Below are positions 45,654-55,586 of a DNA stretch of 64,000 nucleotides, in pieces. Position 1 is the stretch's first letter; every line of letters begins with the position of its first letter. A program made the translations under genes and the position numbers. The stretch spans positions 186,001-250,000 of the forward strand of contig CAYJLF010000001.1 in NCBI GenBank assembly GCA_964371055.1, written 5' to 3'. A model generated the notes under the pieces. The model was not told the DNA's origin and searched no databases. It saw only the letters and a list, made by a program, of their open reading frames with translations. The DNA comes from CAYJLF01 sp964371055 (GTDB lineage Bacteria > Eisenbacteria > RBG-16-71-46 > CAIMUX01).

Positions 45654-48602
45654 CTACCTCGCCAGCACGACCGTGCGGGTCGAGTTGAACTCGCCCGCCT
45701 GCATCCGGACGTAGTAGATCCCCGATGCCGCCGCGTGGCCGCGCGCATCCTGGCCGTCCCACGCCACCGCGTGCACGCCGGCGGCGAAGGAGTCATCGGC
45801 CAGGACCTTCACCTGGCGACCGGAGACGTCGTAGATCTCGAGACGCACCGAGCTCTGGACCGGAACGGCAAAGCCGATCTCGGCGCCCGGACGCGCCGGG
45901 TTCGGCCGGCTGCCCATGAGGGCGAACCGCGCCGTCGTGCCGGTCCAGTCGGAGACCGACTCGGTCGCCCGGTTCAGGATCTCGAAGTCGTCGACCGCCG
46001 CCTCGAGCAGCGAGTTCACGCCGGTGTCGCTGGCGATGAACTTGAACTGCACCTGGCCGAGCGAGGCGCCGAAGAGCGCGAAGAGGTCGGACGAGATCAG
46101 CTTCCAGAAGCCAGCCTCCTCGCCCGTGTTCTCGACGTCCTGCCAGGCGCCGCCGTTGTTGCGCACCTGCACGACCCAGTTGTCGTCGCCGGCGTTGACG
46201 CCGCGATCATCGGTGTACCAGCGGTTCCACTTCGCCTTCGCGAACGTGCTCCCGGTCAGGTCATAGACGGGGCTGTAGAGCGTGGTCGCGCCGCCGTCGA
46301 CGTCCTGCTCGCCCGCGGCGCCGCCGACGGTCCCCTGCCCCGTGACCCAGCACATCGTGCCGGGGTCGGGGGTGCGGTCGTTCTCGGTCTGGATCTGGAT
46401 CCCGTTGTAGGTCGTTCCATTCGGATCGACCCGGGTCCAGAGGCCGCTGGTGGCGTTGTCGGTCCCCTCGGCGTTGACCGTCCAGCCGCTCTCAACCTCG
46501 AGCGGGTCGAGGATGTTGCAGATGTCGAAGGCCCACATGTCGGTCGGAGCGTTCGCCGGCGAGGTCTTGAAGTTCCCTGCCGTGTCGCGGGCCCGCAGGT
46601 AGTAGGTCACCTCGTCGCCGAGCTGCAGGTTCGGCATCGTCGCCGAGTACTCGTTCGGCTGCCCGGTCGGCTGCATCAGCAGCGCCGACATCGGGCCATT
46701 GCCGATCCGGTAGTTCAACCGCGTGGAGTCGGCGACCAGGCCACCCTCGGTCGAGTAGATCGTCGCCAGCGCGACGGCGTCTCCCGGAGTGGTGCGGCTG
46801 CCGAGCGGATTGTGGACGATGAAGACGCCGACCAGGATCTCCGGGCAGGAGAAGCCATGGTTTGTCGCTCCGACGCAGAAGGCATCGTAGTGCGGCGTGC
46901 CGTTGGTCAGGTCGCCGTCGTCGTCATCCGCGGTGAAGGTCGCCAGCACCTGGTTGGGCTGCGTGGTCGGATGCGACACGTAACGGCCCCAATGCCAGGT
47001 ATTGGCCACGATGTGGAGCGCCTCGGCCGGCGTCAGGCTCCCCTGCAGCTCCTGCCATGAGTCCCAATGGAACCCGGCGATGATCTGGCCGTCGTGATGG
47101 ATCGAACCGTTCAGATCGTCCGGGTAGATCAGCGTGTTCTCGGAGTTGCGGATGCCGCTGGTGCAGTTGTTGAGATAGAAGCCGCGGCCGATGATCGGAT
47201 CGCCGGTCATGAGGTTGGAGAGGACGTCGGAGTTCCCTTCGCCGATCCCCTGCGTCCCCTGGTTGCCCAGGAGATTCTCGGTGATCCCGTGGCAGAACTC
47301 GTGGTGCACCACCCCCATGATCTCGCCGGTGTTCCCGCAGCCGCCGCCCGCCTGGTAGAAGTTGATGGTGTGGCTGACGTAATAGGCGTTGCAGGTCGAG
47401 GCGATGCTGACCCGGGCCGGCATCATCTCGTTGATGTACCCATAGGTCGGGTGGATGTCCTGGTAGAAATCGTGGATATCGTTGACCGCGCGATAGACGT
47501 CCTTCTCATCCTTCTGGGCGTTGAGGTCCGTCCAGGCGACCGTGAAGGGGACGCCGGGGGTCGCGGTGCCGGAGAAGGCGGCTTCGGCCCCGCCCGCGTT
47601 GTCGAGATCGACGTAGGGGCTGTAGAGATCGGCCGTGACCGTCTTGGGATCGCTCCCCGCGTAGTTCAGGCTCCAGTCACCATCCGCGTTGGCGTAGGTC
47701 GTGCCGACGCCGGAGACGTTGAGCCGGAGATACGGCATCGTCTCGGCACCCTGCCCGTCGCAGTAGCTGAACCGCTGGATCAGGCCCGAGGTGTCGCCGA
47801 CGAAGTTGACGTGGCAGACCTCATCGTACCGATAGACGATCTCGCCCGAGTGGGCATCGACGAACGTGGCCCACAGGCCGATCGGCTCATCGACCCAGAC
47901 TTTCGACTTCCAGACCAGGTGGAAGGTCACCTCGGTCTCGCTGACCGGGACCGGCAGCACGAGGAGTTCGGATGCGGACTCGTCCATCCGCCCCACATAG
48001 GGGGACACCCCGCGCAGCGCGATGTCGCGCGCGACGGAAGCCGGAATCGACGGCCGCGGATTGACCGTGATGCCACGGTGGTAGTCCGAGCCGCCGACGA
48101 AGAAGCGTCCCGTCTCCGTGAAGACCAGCATGACGGTGGCGCCGTAGACATCCACGCCATGGTAGGTCTGCTGGAAGTGGACGGCCTTCTTGCCGTATCC
48201 CTCCGGCGTGCTGGCGACCCGCAGGTTCTCGACCTCGGCGCCGAACATCTCCGGATTCTGCCGCACGATTTCGCGCGCGGCCGCGGCGACATCCTCCACG
48301 GAGGAGAAGGACGCGCGCACTTCGAGACCCGACCCGTAGAAACGGTTCGCGGTGCCGGTCTGGGGATTCCAGCCGTAGACCTTCCACGTTCCGCTGTTGC
48401 GGGCGGAGAAGGCGGCGGCCGCCTCGCTGCGCGCCGCATCGGCGACGGCGGAGCGATAAGTGAAGAGGTCGTACTCGTTCAGCGGGATGCCCAAGCCGGC
48501 GTCCCGGTCCGCGGGCATGAAAGCGGCGGCGGTCCCGATCGACGCCAGAAGCGCCAGGACCGCCACGCATGCACGCAACGCACTGCGATGGGAACGGATC
48601 AT
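45654..48602 (-). CDS. Secreted HEXXH metalloprotease (FTP propeptide, thermolysin/fungalysin-like) with FlgD-like tail, copy A
   Basis: The 982-residue product has a signal peptide (ALRACVAVLALLASIGTAAAF) and an FTP-type propeptide (about residues 60-260, VHFQQTYHGVDVYG). The zinc-protease domain has H434, E435, H438 in HHEFCHGI and the third-ligand glutamate E455 in GIGEGNSDV. These fit gluzincins of the fungalysin/thermolysin group. After it come Ig-like or jelly-roll modules, then a tail with RPNPARPGAEIGFAVP and YDVSGRQVKVLADD. It is followed by a hairpin terminator. The paralog at 48927-51878 lies directly upstream on the same strand with nearly equal length. The HEFCH motif carries Cys where copy B has Gly. 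Start: ATG at 48602 with AAGGAGA about 10 nt before. Confidence 0.93.
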   Translation of the reverse strand: MIRSHRSALRACVAVLALLASIGTAAAFMPADRDAGLGIPLNEYDLFTYRSAVADAARSEAAAAFSARNSGTWKVYGWNPQTGTANRFYGSGLEVRASFSSVEDVAAAAREIVRQNPEMFGAEVENLRVASTPEGYGKKAVHFQQTYHGVDVYGATVMLVFTETGRFFVGGSDYHRGITVNPRPSIPASVARDIALRGVSPYVGRMDESASELLVLPVPVSETEVTFHLVWKSKVWVDEPIGLWATFVDAHSGEIVYRYDEVCHVNFVGDTSGLIQRFSYCDGQGAETMPYLRLNVSGVGTTYANADGDWSLNYAGSDPKTVTADLYSPYVDLDNAGGAEAAFSGTATPGVPFTVAWTDLNAQKDEKDVYRAVNDIHDFYQDIHPTYGYINEMMPARVSIASTCNAYYVSHTINFYQAGGGCGNTGEIMGVVHHEFCHGITENLLGNQGTQGIGEGNSDVLSNLMTGDPIIGRGFYLNNCTSGIRNSENTLIYPDDLNGSIHHDGQIIAGFHWDSWQELQGSLTPAEALHIVANTWHWGRYVSHPTTQPNQVLATFTADDDDGDLTNGTPHYDAFCVGATNHGFSCPEILVGVFIVHNPLGSRTTPGDAVALATIYSTEGGLVADSTRLNYRIGNGPMSALLMQPTGQPNEYSATMPNLQLGDEVTYYLRARDTAGNFKTSPANAPTDMWAFDICNILDPLEVESGWTVNAEGTDNATSGLWTRVDPNGTTYNGIQIQTENDRTPDPGTMCWVTGQGTVGGAAGEQDVDGGATTLYSPVYDLTGSTFAKAKWNRWYTDDRGVNAGDDNWVVQVRNNGGAWQDVENTGEEAGFWKLISSDLFALFGASLGQVQFKFIASDTGVNSLLEAAVDDFEILNRATESVSDWTGTTARFALMGSRPNPARPGAEIGFAVPVQSSVRLEIYDVSGRQVKVLADDSFAAGVHAVAWDGQDARGHAAASGIYYVRMQAGEFNSTRTVVLAR

Positions 48603-48719
48603 GAGGCCAGGTCTCCTTTCCACTCTGCCCTGGATCCGGAGCCGGCCATGGGGGAACAGACGGACACGCCGCTGCGGGCTGCGCGCACCCCCCTCGGCCG
48701 ACCCGTGATGATGCGGAAT

Positions 48720-48744
48720 AAGGATACCGTAACGATTGAGCGGA
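48720..48744 (-). promoter_or_regulatory. Shared upstream box of metalloprotease copy A
   Basis: The plus strand reads AAGGATA, six bases, CGAT, two bases, AGCGGA. The same pattern with five bases in the first spacer lies before copy B. It is about 117 nt upstream of the start. On the minus strand it includes TATCCT, a possible -10. Confidence 0.5.
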
Positions 48745-48857
48745 ATCCAGCACGGCGTTCACGGGATTCATGCTCGAAAACCGGAATGCCCGTGGCAGGG
48801 GAGCTGCTTTCAACGGCGTCGGCATCGCCGAGGGATCGGGGTCGGGTCCAAGCGGCT

Positions 48858-48891
48858 CCGGCCGGTCCCCTCGCTGCGGGGAACCGGCCGG
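48858..48891 (-). terminator. Long GC hairpin after metalloprotease copy B
   Basis: CCGGCCGGTCCCC at 48858-48870 pairs with GGGGAACCGGCCGG at 48878-48891 with one bulged base and a 7-nt loop. It lies 35 nt after the stop of the 48927 gene on its own strand. No U-tract follows. Confidence 0.55.
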
Positions 48892-48926
48892 GCCGGAGAA
48901 CTCGGTCCCGGTCGAGCCGGGTGTCG

Positions 48927-51878
48927 CTAGCGGGTCACGACCAGGCTGCGGGTCGAAGTGAAGCCACCGCTCTGCATCCGCACATAGTAGGTCCCGGACG
49001 CCACTGGCCGCCCCTCGGCATCCGCTCCGTCCCACGCCAGCGTCTGCAGACCCGGCCCGAACTCCCCGTCCGCCAGGCTCAGCACCTGCCGCCCGGAGAC
49101 GTCGAAGAGGGCCAGGCGCACGCGCGCCGTCGCCGGCAAGGCGAAGCCGATCTCGGCCCCGCGGGTCACCGGGTTCGGCCGCCCCCCCAGGAGGGCGAAC
49201 CGGGCCGGGCCGGATGTCCACTCGGGCACCGCCTGGGGGGCGATGCTCAGGATCTCGAACTCGTCGACCGCCGCTTCGACCGTGGAGTGCGGCACCACGT
49301 CGCTCGCCACGAACTTCACCTGCACCAGGCCCAGTTCGGCGCCAAAGAGCGCGGCCAGGTCGAACTCACGGATCGACCACCAGTTCGCCGACTCGTTCGT
49401 GTTCTCCAGATCGACCCAGGGGCCTTCGTTGTTCCGCGCCTGCACCAGCCAGGTGTCCTGGCCCGGATACGACCCGAGGTCGTTCGTGTACCACCGCCAG
49501 TACTTCAGGACCGCCACGCTCGACCCGGCCAGGTCGTAGACCGGGGTGTAGAGGGACGTGCGACCGTTGTCGACGTCCATCTCCCCGGGCGCGCCGCCGA
49601 CCGACCCCTGCCCCGTGACCCAGCACTGCACCCCCGGGGTCGGCGTGCGGTCGTCCTCCGGCTGTACCGGCTGGCCGTTCAGCGAGGTGCCGTTCGGATC
49701 GACGAGGTTCCACTGACCCGAAGTGGCGTTGTCGGTCCCCTCGGCGTTGATCATCCAGCCGCTGTCCTCCTCGAGGTGATCGACGATGGTCGCGATATCG
49801 AACGCCCAGGTGTCGAGCGGAGCGCCCGACGGCGAGCTGCCGATGTTCCCGTCCTCGTCCTCGGCCCGCAGGAAGTACTCGATCTCGTCGCCACTCTGCA
49901 GGCCGGGAATGGTGCCGGCATACTCGTTCGGATTGCCGGTCGGGGCCATCGCCACGCGGGTGAACGGACCGCCGTTGACGCGGTAGCGGATCTGGGTCGA
50001 GTCGGCGACGATCGTCCCCTCCGTGGAGTAGACCGTGGCGACCACGGCGGCGTCGCCCGCCTCGGTCCGGCTGACGAGCCCCTCGTGCTCGAAGGCAACT
50101 CCGTTGATCACCTCGGGACAGGGGAAGCCGTGGTTCATCGCGCCGGCGCAGAAGGCGGCGTAGTGCGGCGTCCCGTTGAGCAGGTTGCCATCGTCATCAT
50201 CCGCCAGGAAGATCGCCAGCACCTGGTCGGGCTGGGTGGTGGGGTGCTGGTGGATGCGGCCCCAGTGCCAGGTGTTGATCGCGAGCAGCCTCGCCTCTTC
50301 GGCCGGCAGGCTGGCCTGCAGCTCCTGCCAGGAGTCCCAGTGGAAGCCGGCGATGATCTGACCGTCGTGATGGATCTGGCCGTTCAGATCCTCAGGATAC
50401 TGCAGCGTATTCTCGGAGTTGCGGATCCCCGAGGTGCAGACCCCCTCGTAGAAGCCGCGGCCGATGATCGACTCCCCCGTCATGTAGTTGGCGAGGATGT
50501 CGGAGTTTCCCTCGCCGATCCCCTGCGTCCCCTGGTTACCGAGGATCTCCTCGGTGATGCCGTGGCCGAACTCGTGGTGCACGACCCCCTGGATTTCGCC
50601 TGTGTTCGCGCAGCCGCCGCCGGCCTGGTAGAAGTTGATCGTGTGTCCGACGTAGTAGGCGTTGCAGGTCGAGGCGATGCTGACCGTCGCGGGCATCACC
50701 TCGTTGATGTAGTGATAGGTCGGATCGATGTCCTGATAGAACAGGTGGACATCGTTGACCGCCCGGAAAACATCCTTCTCGTCACGCTGTGAGTTGAGGT
50801 TCGTGAAGGCCACGGTCAAAGGCACGCCCGGCGTCGCCAGGCCCGTGAAGGCACCCTGCGGACCTCCGCTGACGTTGTTGATATCGCAGTAGGGACCGTA
50901 GAGGTCGGCGGTGACGGTCTTCGGATCGCTTCCCGCGTATCCCACCGTCCAGTCGCCGTTCGCGTCGGTGTAGACCGCGCCGGCTCCGTCGACCGACACC
51001 CGCGTGAAGGGCATCGTCTGCGGCTCCTGCCCGTTGCAGTACGTGGACGGCTGGATCAGGCCGGAGGAGTCGCCGGTGAAGTCGACGAAACAGGCCTCGT
51101 TATAGCGCCAGATGATCGCTCCGGAGTGGGCGTCGACAAAGGTCGCCCAGAGCCCGACCGGCTCGTCGGTCCAGACCTTGACCCGCCAGACCAGGTGGTA
51201 CTCGAAACCGCTCTCTCCGCGGGGAACGGGCAGCACGAGCAGCGCCGCCTCGGCCGGATCGAGCCGCCCGGCCCACGGCGCGAGATCCCGCGCGGCCAAT
51301 TCGCCGGCCACGGAGGAGGGAATTGACGGCTTCGGATCGAGGCTGATCCGCCGATGCGCGTCCGAGCCCAGGAAGCTCAGCCGTCCCTCGTCGGTGTAAA
51401 GGAGACGCACGACCGCTCCGTGCACATCGATCCCGGAATAGGTCTGCTGGAAATGGACGCTGGTCTTGCCGTACCCGGTCTCGCAGCCCGCCACGCGCAG
51501 GTTCTCGACGCCGGTTCCGATCAGCTCGGGATGGCTCTGGACCAGTTCGCGCGCCGCCGCGACCGCCTCGTCGCGTCCGCCGAACGGCGCGCGCGACGGG
51601 AGGCCGCTCCCGTACATGGCATGCGGGGTCCCCGTGCGCGCGTTCCACGACCAGATGCGCCAGGTCCCTCCCGCCGCGGTCGAGAAGGCGGCGGCCGCGC
51701 GCCCCCCCTCGAGGCGGGCGATCGCGGAGTTCGCCAGCGCCTCGTCGTTCTCCGGGATCGGGATCGAGAGATCGTCTGTCCCATCGGGAGCGACGAACGC
51801 GAAGGCAGGGCCGAAGCCGGCCATAAGGACCAGGATCGCCGCCAGGGCGGCAGAGACGCGGAGCAGGTGACGGATCAT
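48927..51878 (-). CDS. Secreted HEXXH metalloprotease with FlgD-like tail, copy B
   Basis: This 983-residue paralog of the 45654 gene has the same layout: signal peptide (SAALAAILVLMAGFGPAFAF), FTP-like propeptide (VHFQQTYSGIDVHG), and the zinc motif HHEFGHGI (H435, E436, H439) with GIGEGNSDI as the third ligand. Then come Ig-like modules and a FlgD-like tail (RPNPVTRGAEIGFALP, FDVSGRQVLSLADG). The two proteins match closely along their length, so a tandem duplication is the simple explanation. The start ATG at 51878 follows AGAGGAGA at about 11 nt. The stop is followed by a GC hairpin. A motif at 51961-51984 resembles the one before copy A. Substrate is unknown; both probably digest extracellular protein. 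Confidence 0.93.
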   Translation of the reverse strand: MIRHLLRVSAALAAILVLMAGFGPAFAFVAPDGTDDLSIPIPENDEALANSAIARLEGGRAAAAFSTAAGGTWRIWSWNARTGTPHAMYGSGLPSRAPFGGRDEAVAAARELVQSHPELIGTGVENLRVAGCETGYGKTSVHFQQTYSGIDVHGAVVRLLYTDEGRLSFLGSDAHRRISLDPKPSIPSSVAGELAARDLAPWAGRLDPAEAALLVLPVPRGESGFEYHLVWRVKVWTDEPVGLWATFVDAHSGAIIWRYNEACFVDFTGDSSGLIQPSTYCNGQEPQTMPFTRVSVDGAGAVYTDANGDWTVGYAGSDPKTVTADLYGPYCDINNVSGGPQGAFTGLATPGVPLTVAFTNLNSQRDEKDVFRAVNDVHLFYQDIDPTYHYINEVMPATVSIASTCNAYYVGHTINFYQAGGGCANTGEIQGVVHHEFGHGITEEILGNQGTQGIGEGNSDILANYMTGESIIGRGFYEGVCTSGIRNSENTLQYPEDLNGQIHHDGQIIAGFHWDSWQELQASLPAEEARLLAINTWHWGRIHQHPTTQPDQVLAIFLADDDDGNLLNGTPHYAAFCAGAMNHGFPCPEVINGVAFEHEGLVSRTEAGDAAVVATVYSTEGTIVADSTQIRYRVNGGPFTRVAMAPTGNPNEYAGTIPGLQSGDEIEYFLRAEDEDGNIGSSPSGAPLDTWAFDIATIVDHLEEDSGWMINAEGTDNATSGQWNLVDPNGTSLNGQPVQPEDDRTPTPGVQCWVTGQGSVGGAPGEMDVDNGRTSLYTPVYDLAGSSVAVLKYWRWYTNDLGSYPGQDTWLVQARNNEGPWVDLENTNESANWWSIREFDLAALFGAELGLVQVKFVASDVVPHSTVEAAVDEFEILSIAPQAVPEWTSGPARFALLGGRPNPVTRGAEIGFALPATARVRLALFDVSGRQVLSLADGEFGPGLQTLAWDGADAEGRPVASGTYYVRMQSGGFTSTRSLVVTR

Positions 51879-52180
51879 GTGGGTCCGATCTCCTCTGGTT
51901 CGGGGTGACGATCGGTGACGGGTCGTTCGACCTCGAACCGGCCCGGCGACGTGCAAGATCAAGGATAACCTGCGATAAAGCGGATGGCCAGCGTCGCGAA
52001 GTCGGGTCGCTTCGGTCAGCGCCGCGAACCGCCGATGTGAATCCCGGCCTCCCGTCCGAGTCCGGCCCCAGTGACGCCCCGGCCGCTCCCCTTCCCGTCG
52101 CACCTCGAATGGTCTACGCTCCTGCGAGCGGGTCCCGTCGGGGGACCATGAAGGTCAGGCGATCGGGATCGGGGAGGAAC
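51879..52180. other. Divergent intergenic region between metalloprotease B and fabH
   Basis: No gene was recognised in these 302 nt. It contains the shared box at 51961-51984 on the protease side. A weak TCTACGCT element at about 52111-52118 lies some 63 nt ahead of fabH. Confidence 0.6.
51961..51984 (-). promoter_or_regulatory. Shared upstream box of metalloprotease copy B
   Basis: The plus strand reads AAGGATA, five bases, CGAT, two bases, AGCGGA, matching the box before copy A. It is about 82 nt upstream of the ATG at 51878. Confidence 0.5.
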
Positions 52181-53173
52181 ATGCGCGCCAGGTTCGCGGG
52201 AGTCGGGCACTTCGTGCCGGAACGGGTGGTGACGAACCGGGAACTCGAGTCCCTGATGGACACGACCGATGCGTGGATCGTCGAGCGGACCGGGGTCCAC
52301 GAACGAAGGTTCGTGCGCGAGGGGCAAGGGACATCCGAAATGGGCGAACAGGCCGCCCGCATCGCCCTCAAGCAGGCCGGACTGACGCCATCGGACCTCG
52401 ACTTCATCATCTTCGCGACCCTCTCCCCCGACTACATGTTCCCGGGCTGCGGGGCCCTCCTCCAGGAACGCCTCGGCTGCGCCACCATCGGCGCCCTGGA
52501 CGTGCGGACTCAGTGCACCGGCTTCGTCTACGGCCTGGCGGTGGCCGACGCCTTCATCCGCATGGGGATGTATCGGCGGATCCTGCTGGTCGGCGCCGAA
52601 ACCCAATCGATGGGGCTCGATCTCTCCACCCGCGGGCGGGATATGGCGGTCATCTTCGGCGACGGAGCCGGTGCGGCGGTGCTGGTCCCGGGCGAGGACG
52701 ACGGGCCGGGGGTGCTCGAGACGGTGCTCCATTCCGAGGGCAAGCACGCCAAGGAGCTCTGGATGGAGGTGCCGACCTGCCTCCTGCCGACGTCGCGGAC
52801 GCCGGAACTGGTCGCCGAGGGACGTCACTTCCCACAGATGAACGGCCGCGAAGTCTACCGGCACGCGACCCGCCGCTTCGTCGAGAGCGTCGACGAGGTG
52901 CTGCAGAAGATCGGGCGCGGGATCGACGCCGTCGATCTGATCGTGCCGCACCAGGCCAACAAGCGAATCTCGGACGCGGTGGGCGAACGCCTCGGAATCC
53001 CGCCGGCGCGGATCGTGCAGAACGTGCAGCGCTACGGCAACACGACCGCGGCCTCGATCCCGATCGCGCTCAGCGAAGCGCTTGCGGAGGGCCGGGTACG
53101 TCCGGGCGGCCTCATCATCCTCGTCGCGTTCGGCTCGGGTTTCACCTGGGGCGCCTCCGCCGTCCGCTGGTAA
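52181..53173 (+). CDS. fabH: 3-oxoacyl-ACP synthase III (FabH type)
   Basis: The 330-residue enzyme starts fatty acid synthesis by condensing an acyl-CoA (often acetyl-CoA) with malonyl-ACP. The catalytic triad is C112 (VRTQCTGFVYG), H257 (VPHQANKRI) and N287 (RYGNTTAAS). The N-terminal loops (DTTDAWIVERTGVHERRF) and GDGAGAAVL are also typical. The ATG at 52181 has GGGGAGGAAC just before it. An ATG 33 nt upstream is a possible alternative. No other fab genes lie near, and a copper ATPase follows 10 nt later, an odd pairing. It could be a FabH paralog of a different pathway; the core residues are all intact. Confidence 0.95.
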   Translation: MRARFAGVGHFVPERVVTNRELESLMDTTDAWIVERTGVHERRFVREGQGTSEMGEQAARIALKQAGLTPSDLDFIIFATLSPDYMFPGCGALLQERLGCATIGALDVRTQCTGFVYGLAVADAFIRMGMYRRILLVGAETQSMGLDLSTRGRDMAVIFGDGAGAAVLVPGEDDGPGVLETVLHSEGKHAKELWMEVPTCLLPTSRTPELVAEGRHFPQMNGREVYRHATRRFVESVDEVLQKIGRGIDAVDLIVPHQANKRISDAVGERLGIPPARIVQNVQRYGNTTAASIPIALSEALAEGRVRPGGLIILVAFGSGFTWGASAVRW

Positions 53174-53183
53174 GGACCCGCGT

Positions 53184-55457
53184 GTGATTGATCCCGCCAC
53201 CACAACCCCACGGAGCGACGCAGCCCAGGCGACCATCCGCGTCGGGGGGATGCACTGCGCCTCCTGCGTCGCGCGGGTCGAGCGGAATCTCGATAAGGTC
53301 CCGGGCGTGAGTCAGGCGGTGGTCAACCTGGCCAGCGAGCGGGCCGTCGTCGAGTTCGATCCCAGCCTGGCACAAATCGCCGATCTGGAGGCGGCCGTGC
53401 GCCGCACCGGGTTCGAGGTCCTGCCGATCGCGGATGACGACGCCGTCCAGGAGGACGAGGAGCGCCGCGCGCGCCGAGCGGAGCAGCAACGCATCTTCCG
53501 GCGCTTCCTCTTCGCGGCGATCCTGGGGGGGATCGTCTTCCTCGGCGGCCACCGGATGTGGCTGCCGTTTCTCCCGGGATTCCTGGCCGATCCGCGCCTG
53601 CTGTTCGTCCTGACGCTGCCGGTCCAGCTTTGGTCGGGGGCCGGGTTCTACCGGGCGGCGTGGGGAGCTCTGCGTCGCGGCGGCGCCGACATGAACACCC
53701 TGATCGCCGTCGGCACGACCGCGGCCTTCCTGCACAGCACGGTGGCGACCTTCCTGCCCCGTCTCTTCCCGGGGGAGTTCCGCGGGCATCACGGCGGACC
53801 TCCGGTCTACTTCGAGACCTCGGCGGTCATCATCGCGCTGGTGCTCTTCGGTCGCTGGCTCGAAGCGCGCGCGCGCACCCGCACCGGCGAGGCGATCCGC
53901 ACCCTGATCGGCCTCCAGCCCCGTACGGCGCGCGTGATCCGCCACGGCGAGGAGGCCGATGTCCCGATCGGCGAGGTCCGCCTCGACGACGTCCTCATCG
54001 TCCGCCCCGGGGAGCGGATCCCGGTCGACGGCGAGGTGATCGACGGAACTTCCGCGGTCGACGAGTCGATGCTGACCGGCGAACCGCTGCCGGTCGAGAA
54101 GGGGCCCGGCGACCCGGTCACCGGCGCGACGCTCAACACCCTGGGATCGTTCCACCTCCGCGCCACGCGGATCGGGCGCGATACTACCCTGGCTCGGATC
54201 GTCGCGCTCGTACGGCAGGCCCAAGGATCGAAGGCGCCGATCCAGCGGCTCGCCGATCGGATCGCCGCGGTCTTCGTGCCCGCAGTTCTAGGCGTGGCGG
54301 CCGTGACGTTCGTCGTCTGGGCACTCGTCGGCCCTTCGCTCGGCCATGCCGTCGTCAATCTCGTGGCGGTCCTCATCATCGCCTGTCCCTGCGCCCTCGG
54401 CCTCGCCACGCCGACCGCCATCATGGTGGCGACCGGCCGCGGCGCCGAACTGGGCATCCTCGTCCGGAACGCGACGGCGCTCGAATTGGCGCACCGGATC
54501 CGCACGGTGGTCTTCGACAAGACCGGCACGCTGACCGAAGGGCGCCCCGCCGTCATCGCCGTCACGCCGATCAGCCCCGGACTGGCCGCGGACCGCCTCC
54601 TCGCGATCGCCGCCGCCGCCGAGCGCGGGAGCGAGCACCCGATCGGCGCCTCGATCACAGCCGAGGCCGCGGCGCGTAGCCTCGATCTGCCGCGGGCGGA
54701 GGAGTTCACGGCCACTCCCGGGGGCGGCATCACCGCCCGCGTGATCGACAAGGATGGGTCTCCCCTCCGGGTCCTGATCGGAAACGGAACCTTCCTGGAG
54801 GAAGCCGGCCTGGCCGTCCCGGCTCCCCCGCCGGGAGACGCGGGGCAGACCTCCGTTCTCGTCGCGATCGACGGCGCCGTCGCGGGATCGATCACGATCC
54901 AGGATCGACTGCGTCCCGAGGCGGCCGCCGCTGTGCGGGAGTTACGCGATCTCGGCTGCGAGATCGTGCTTTTGACCGGAGACCGCCGGGCAACGGCCGA
55001 GGCGATCGCCCGCGAGGCCGGTATCGAACGGGTGATCGCCGAAGTGCGACCGGAAGACAAGGCCGAGGCGGTACGCCGCCTGCGGGCGGAGACTTCTGGG
55101 GTCGCGATGGTCGGAGATGGGATCAACGACGGTCCCGCCCTGGCCGAGGCCGATGTCGGCATCGCGCTCGGGACCGGGACCGACGTCGCGATCGAGGCCG
55201 CCGACATCACCCTGCTCCGGGGCGACCTCGCCGGCGTGGCGCACGCCATTCGCCTCAGCCGGCGCACCCTGCGGACGATCCGCCAGAATCTCTTCTGGGC
55301 ATTCGTCTTCAACACGATCGGGATCCCGGTGGCCGCGGGCGTCCTCTATCCCTTCTTCGGCATCCTGCTGAGCCCCGTCCTGGCCTCCGCCGCGATGGCG
55401 CTGAGCTCGGTGACGGTCGTCAGCAACTCGCTGCGGCTGCGGCGGGCGGGGATGTGA
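53184..55457 (+). CDS. copA: Cu+-translocating P1B-type ATPase
   Basis: The 757-residue ATPase has an N-terminal heavy-metal-associated domain with GGMHCASC (C25, C28), then eight expected membrane helices. The metal site CPC (C401-C403, IIACPCALGLATP), the phosphorylation aspartate D445 in VVFDKTGTLTEG, ERGSEHPIG and MVGDGINDGPAL are present. These features point to copper export from the cytoplasm. The GTG at 53184 was chosen as it follows AAGGA at 7 nt, 10 nt after the fabH stop. A copper chaperone or regulator was not seen nearby. Confidence 0.96.
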   Translation: MIDPATTTPRSDAAQATIRVGGMHCASCVARVERNLDKVPGVSQAVVNLASERAVVEFDPSLAQIADLEAAVRRTGFEVLPIADDDAVQEDEERRARRAEQQRIFRRFLFAAILGGIVFLGGHRMWLPFLPGFLADPRLLFVLTLPVQLWSGAGFYRAAWGALRRGGADMNTLIAVGTTAAFLHSTVATFLPRLFPGEFRGHHGGPPVYFETSAVIIALVLFGRWLEARARTRTGEAIRTLIGLQPRTARVIRHGEEADVPIGEVRLDDVLIVRPGERIPVDGEVIDGTSAVDESMLTGEPLPVEKGPGDPVTGATLNTLGSFHLRATRIGRDTTLARIVALVRQAQGSKAPIQRLADRIAAVFVPAVLGVAAVTFVVWALVGPSLGHAVVNLVAVLIIACPCALGLATPTAIMVATGRGAELGILVRNATALELAHRIRTVVFDKTGTLTEGRPAVIAVTPISPGLAADRLLAIAAAAERGSEHPIGASITAEAAARSLDLPRAEEFTATPGGGITARVIDKDGSPLRVLIGNGTFLEEAGLAVPAPPPGDAGQTSVLVAIDGAVAGSITIQDRLRPEAAAAVRELRDLGCEIVLLTGDRRATAEAIAREAGIERVIAEVRPEDKAEAVRRLRAETSGVAMVGDGINDGPALAEADVGIALGTGTDVAIEAADITLLRGDLAGVAHAIRLSRRTLRTIRQNLFWAFVFNTIGIPVAAGVLYPFFGILLSPVLASAAMALSSVTVVSNSLRLRRAGM

Positions 55458-55516
55458 AGTCTCTCCACCGCGAGGGGAGCCGGTCCGGGGATCCTGGGAG
55501 CCGTGGCGAGCCGGTG

Positions 55517-55525
55517 TGCTATGGT
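55517..55525 (+). promoter_or_regulatory. Putative extended -10 of the mntA-hepT operon
   Basis: TGCTATGGT lies 61 nt before the ATG at 55587, in the 129-nt gap after copA. Confidence 0.42.
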
Positions 55526-55586
55526 CTGTCCGGATTGTCCGGGCCTCCCCGGACCATGACAGAGTTCGCCGCTGCGGAGTGAATCC

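Larger units (their letters stand above)
48603..48926. other. Intergenic region between the two tandem metalloproteases
   Basis: No gene is seen in this 324-nt stretch. It holds a hairpin (48858-48891) that may end the upstream copy and a motif (48720-48744) shared with the region before the other copy. Confidence 0.7.

Noticed and set aside
47067..50792. Plus-strand open frame of 1241 codons opposite the metalloproteases
   Set aside because: It lies antisense to two well-supported genes and its protein is low-complexity Arg/Gly/Val-rich, typical of a GC-rich shadow frame.
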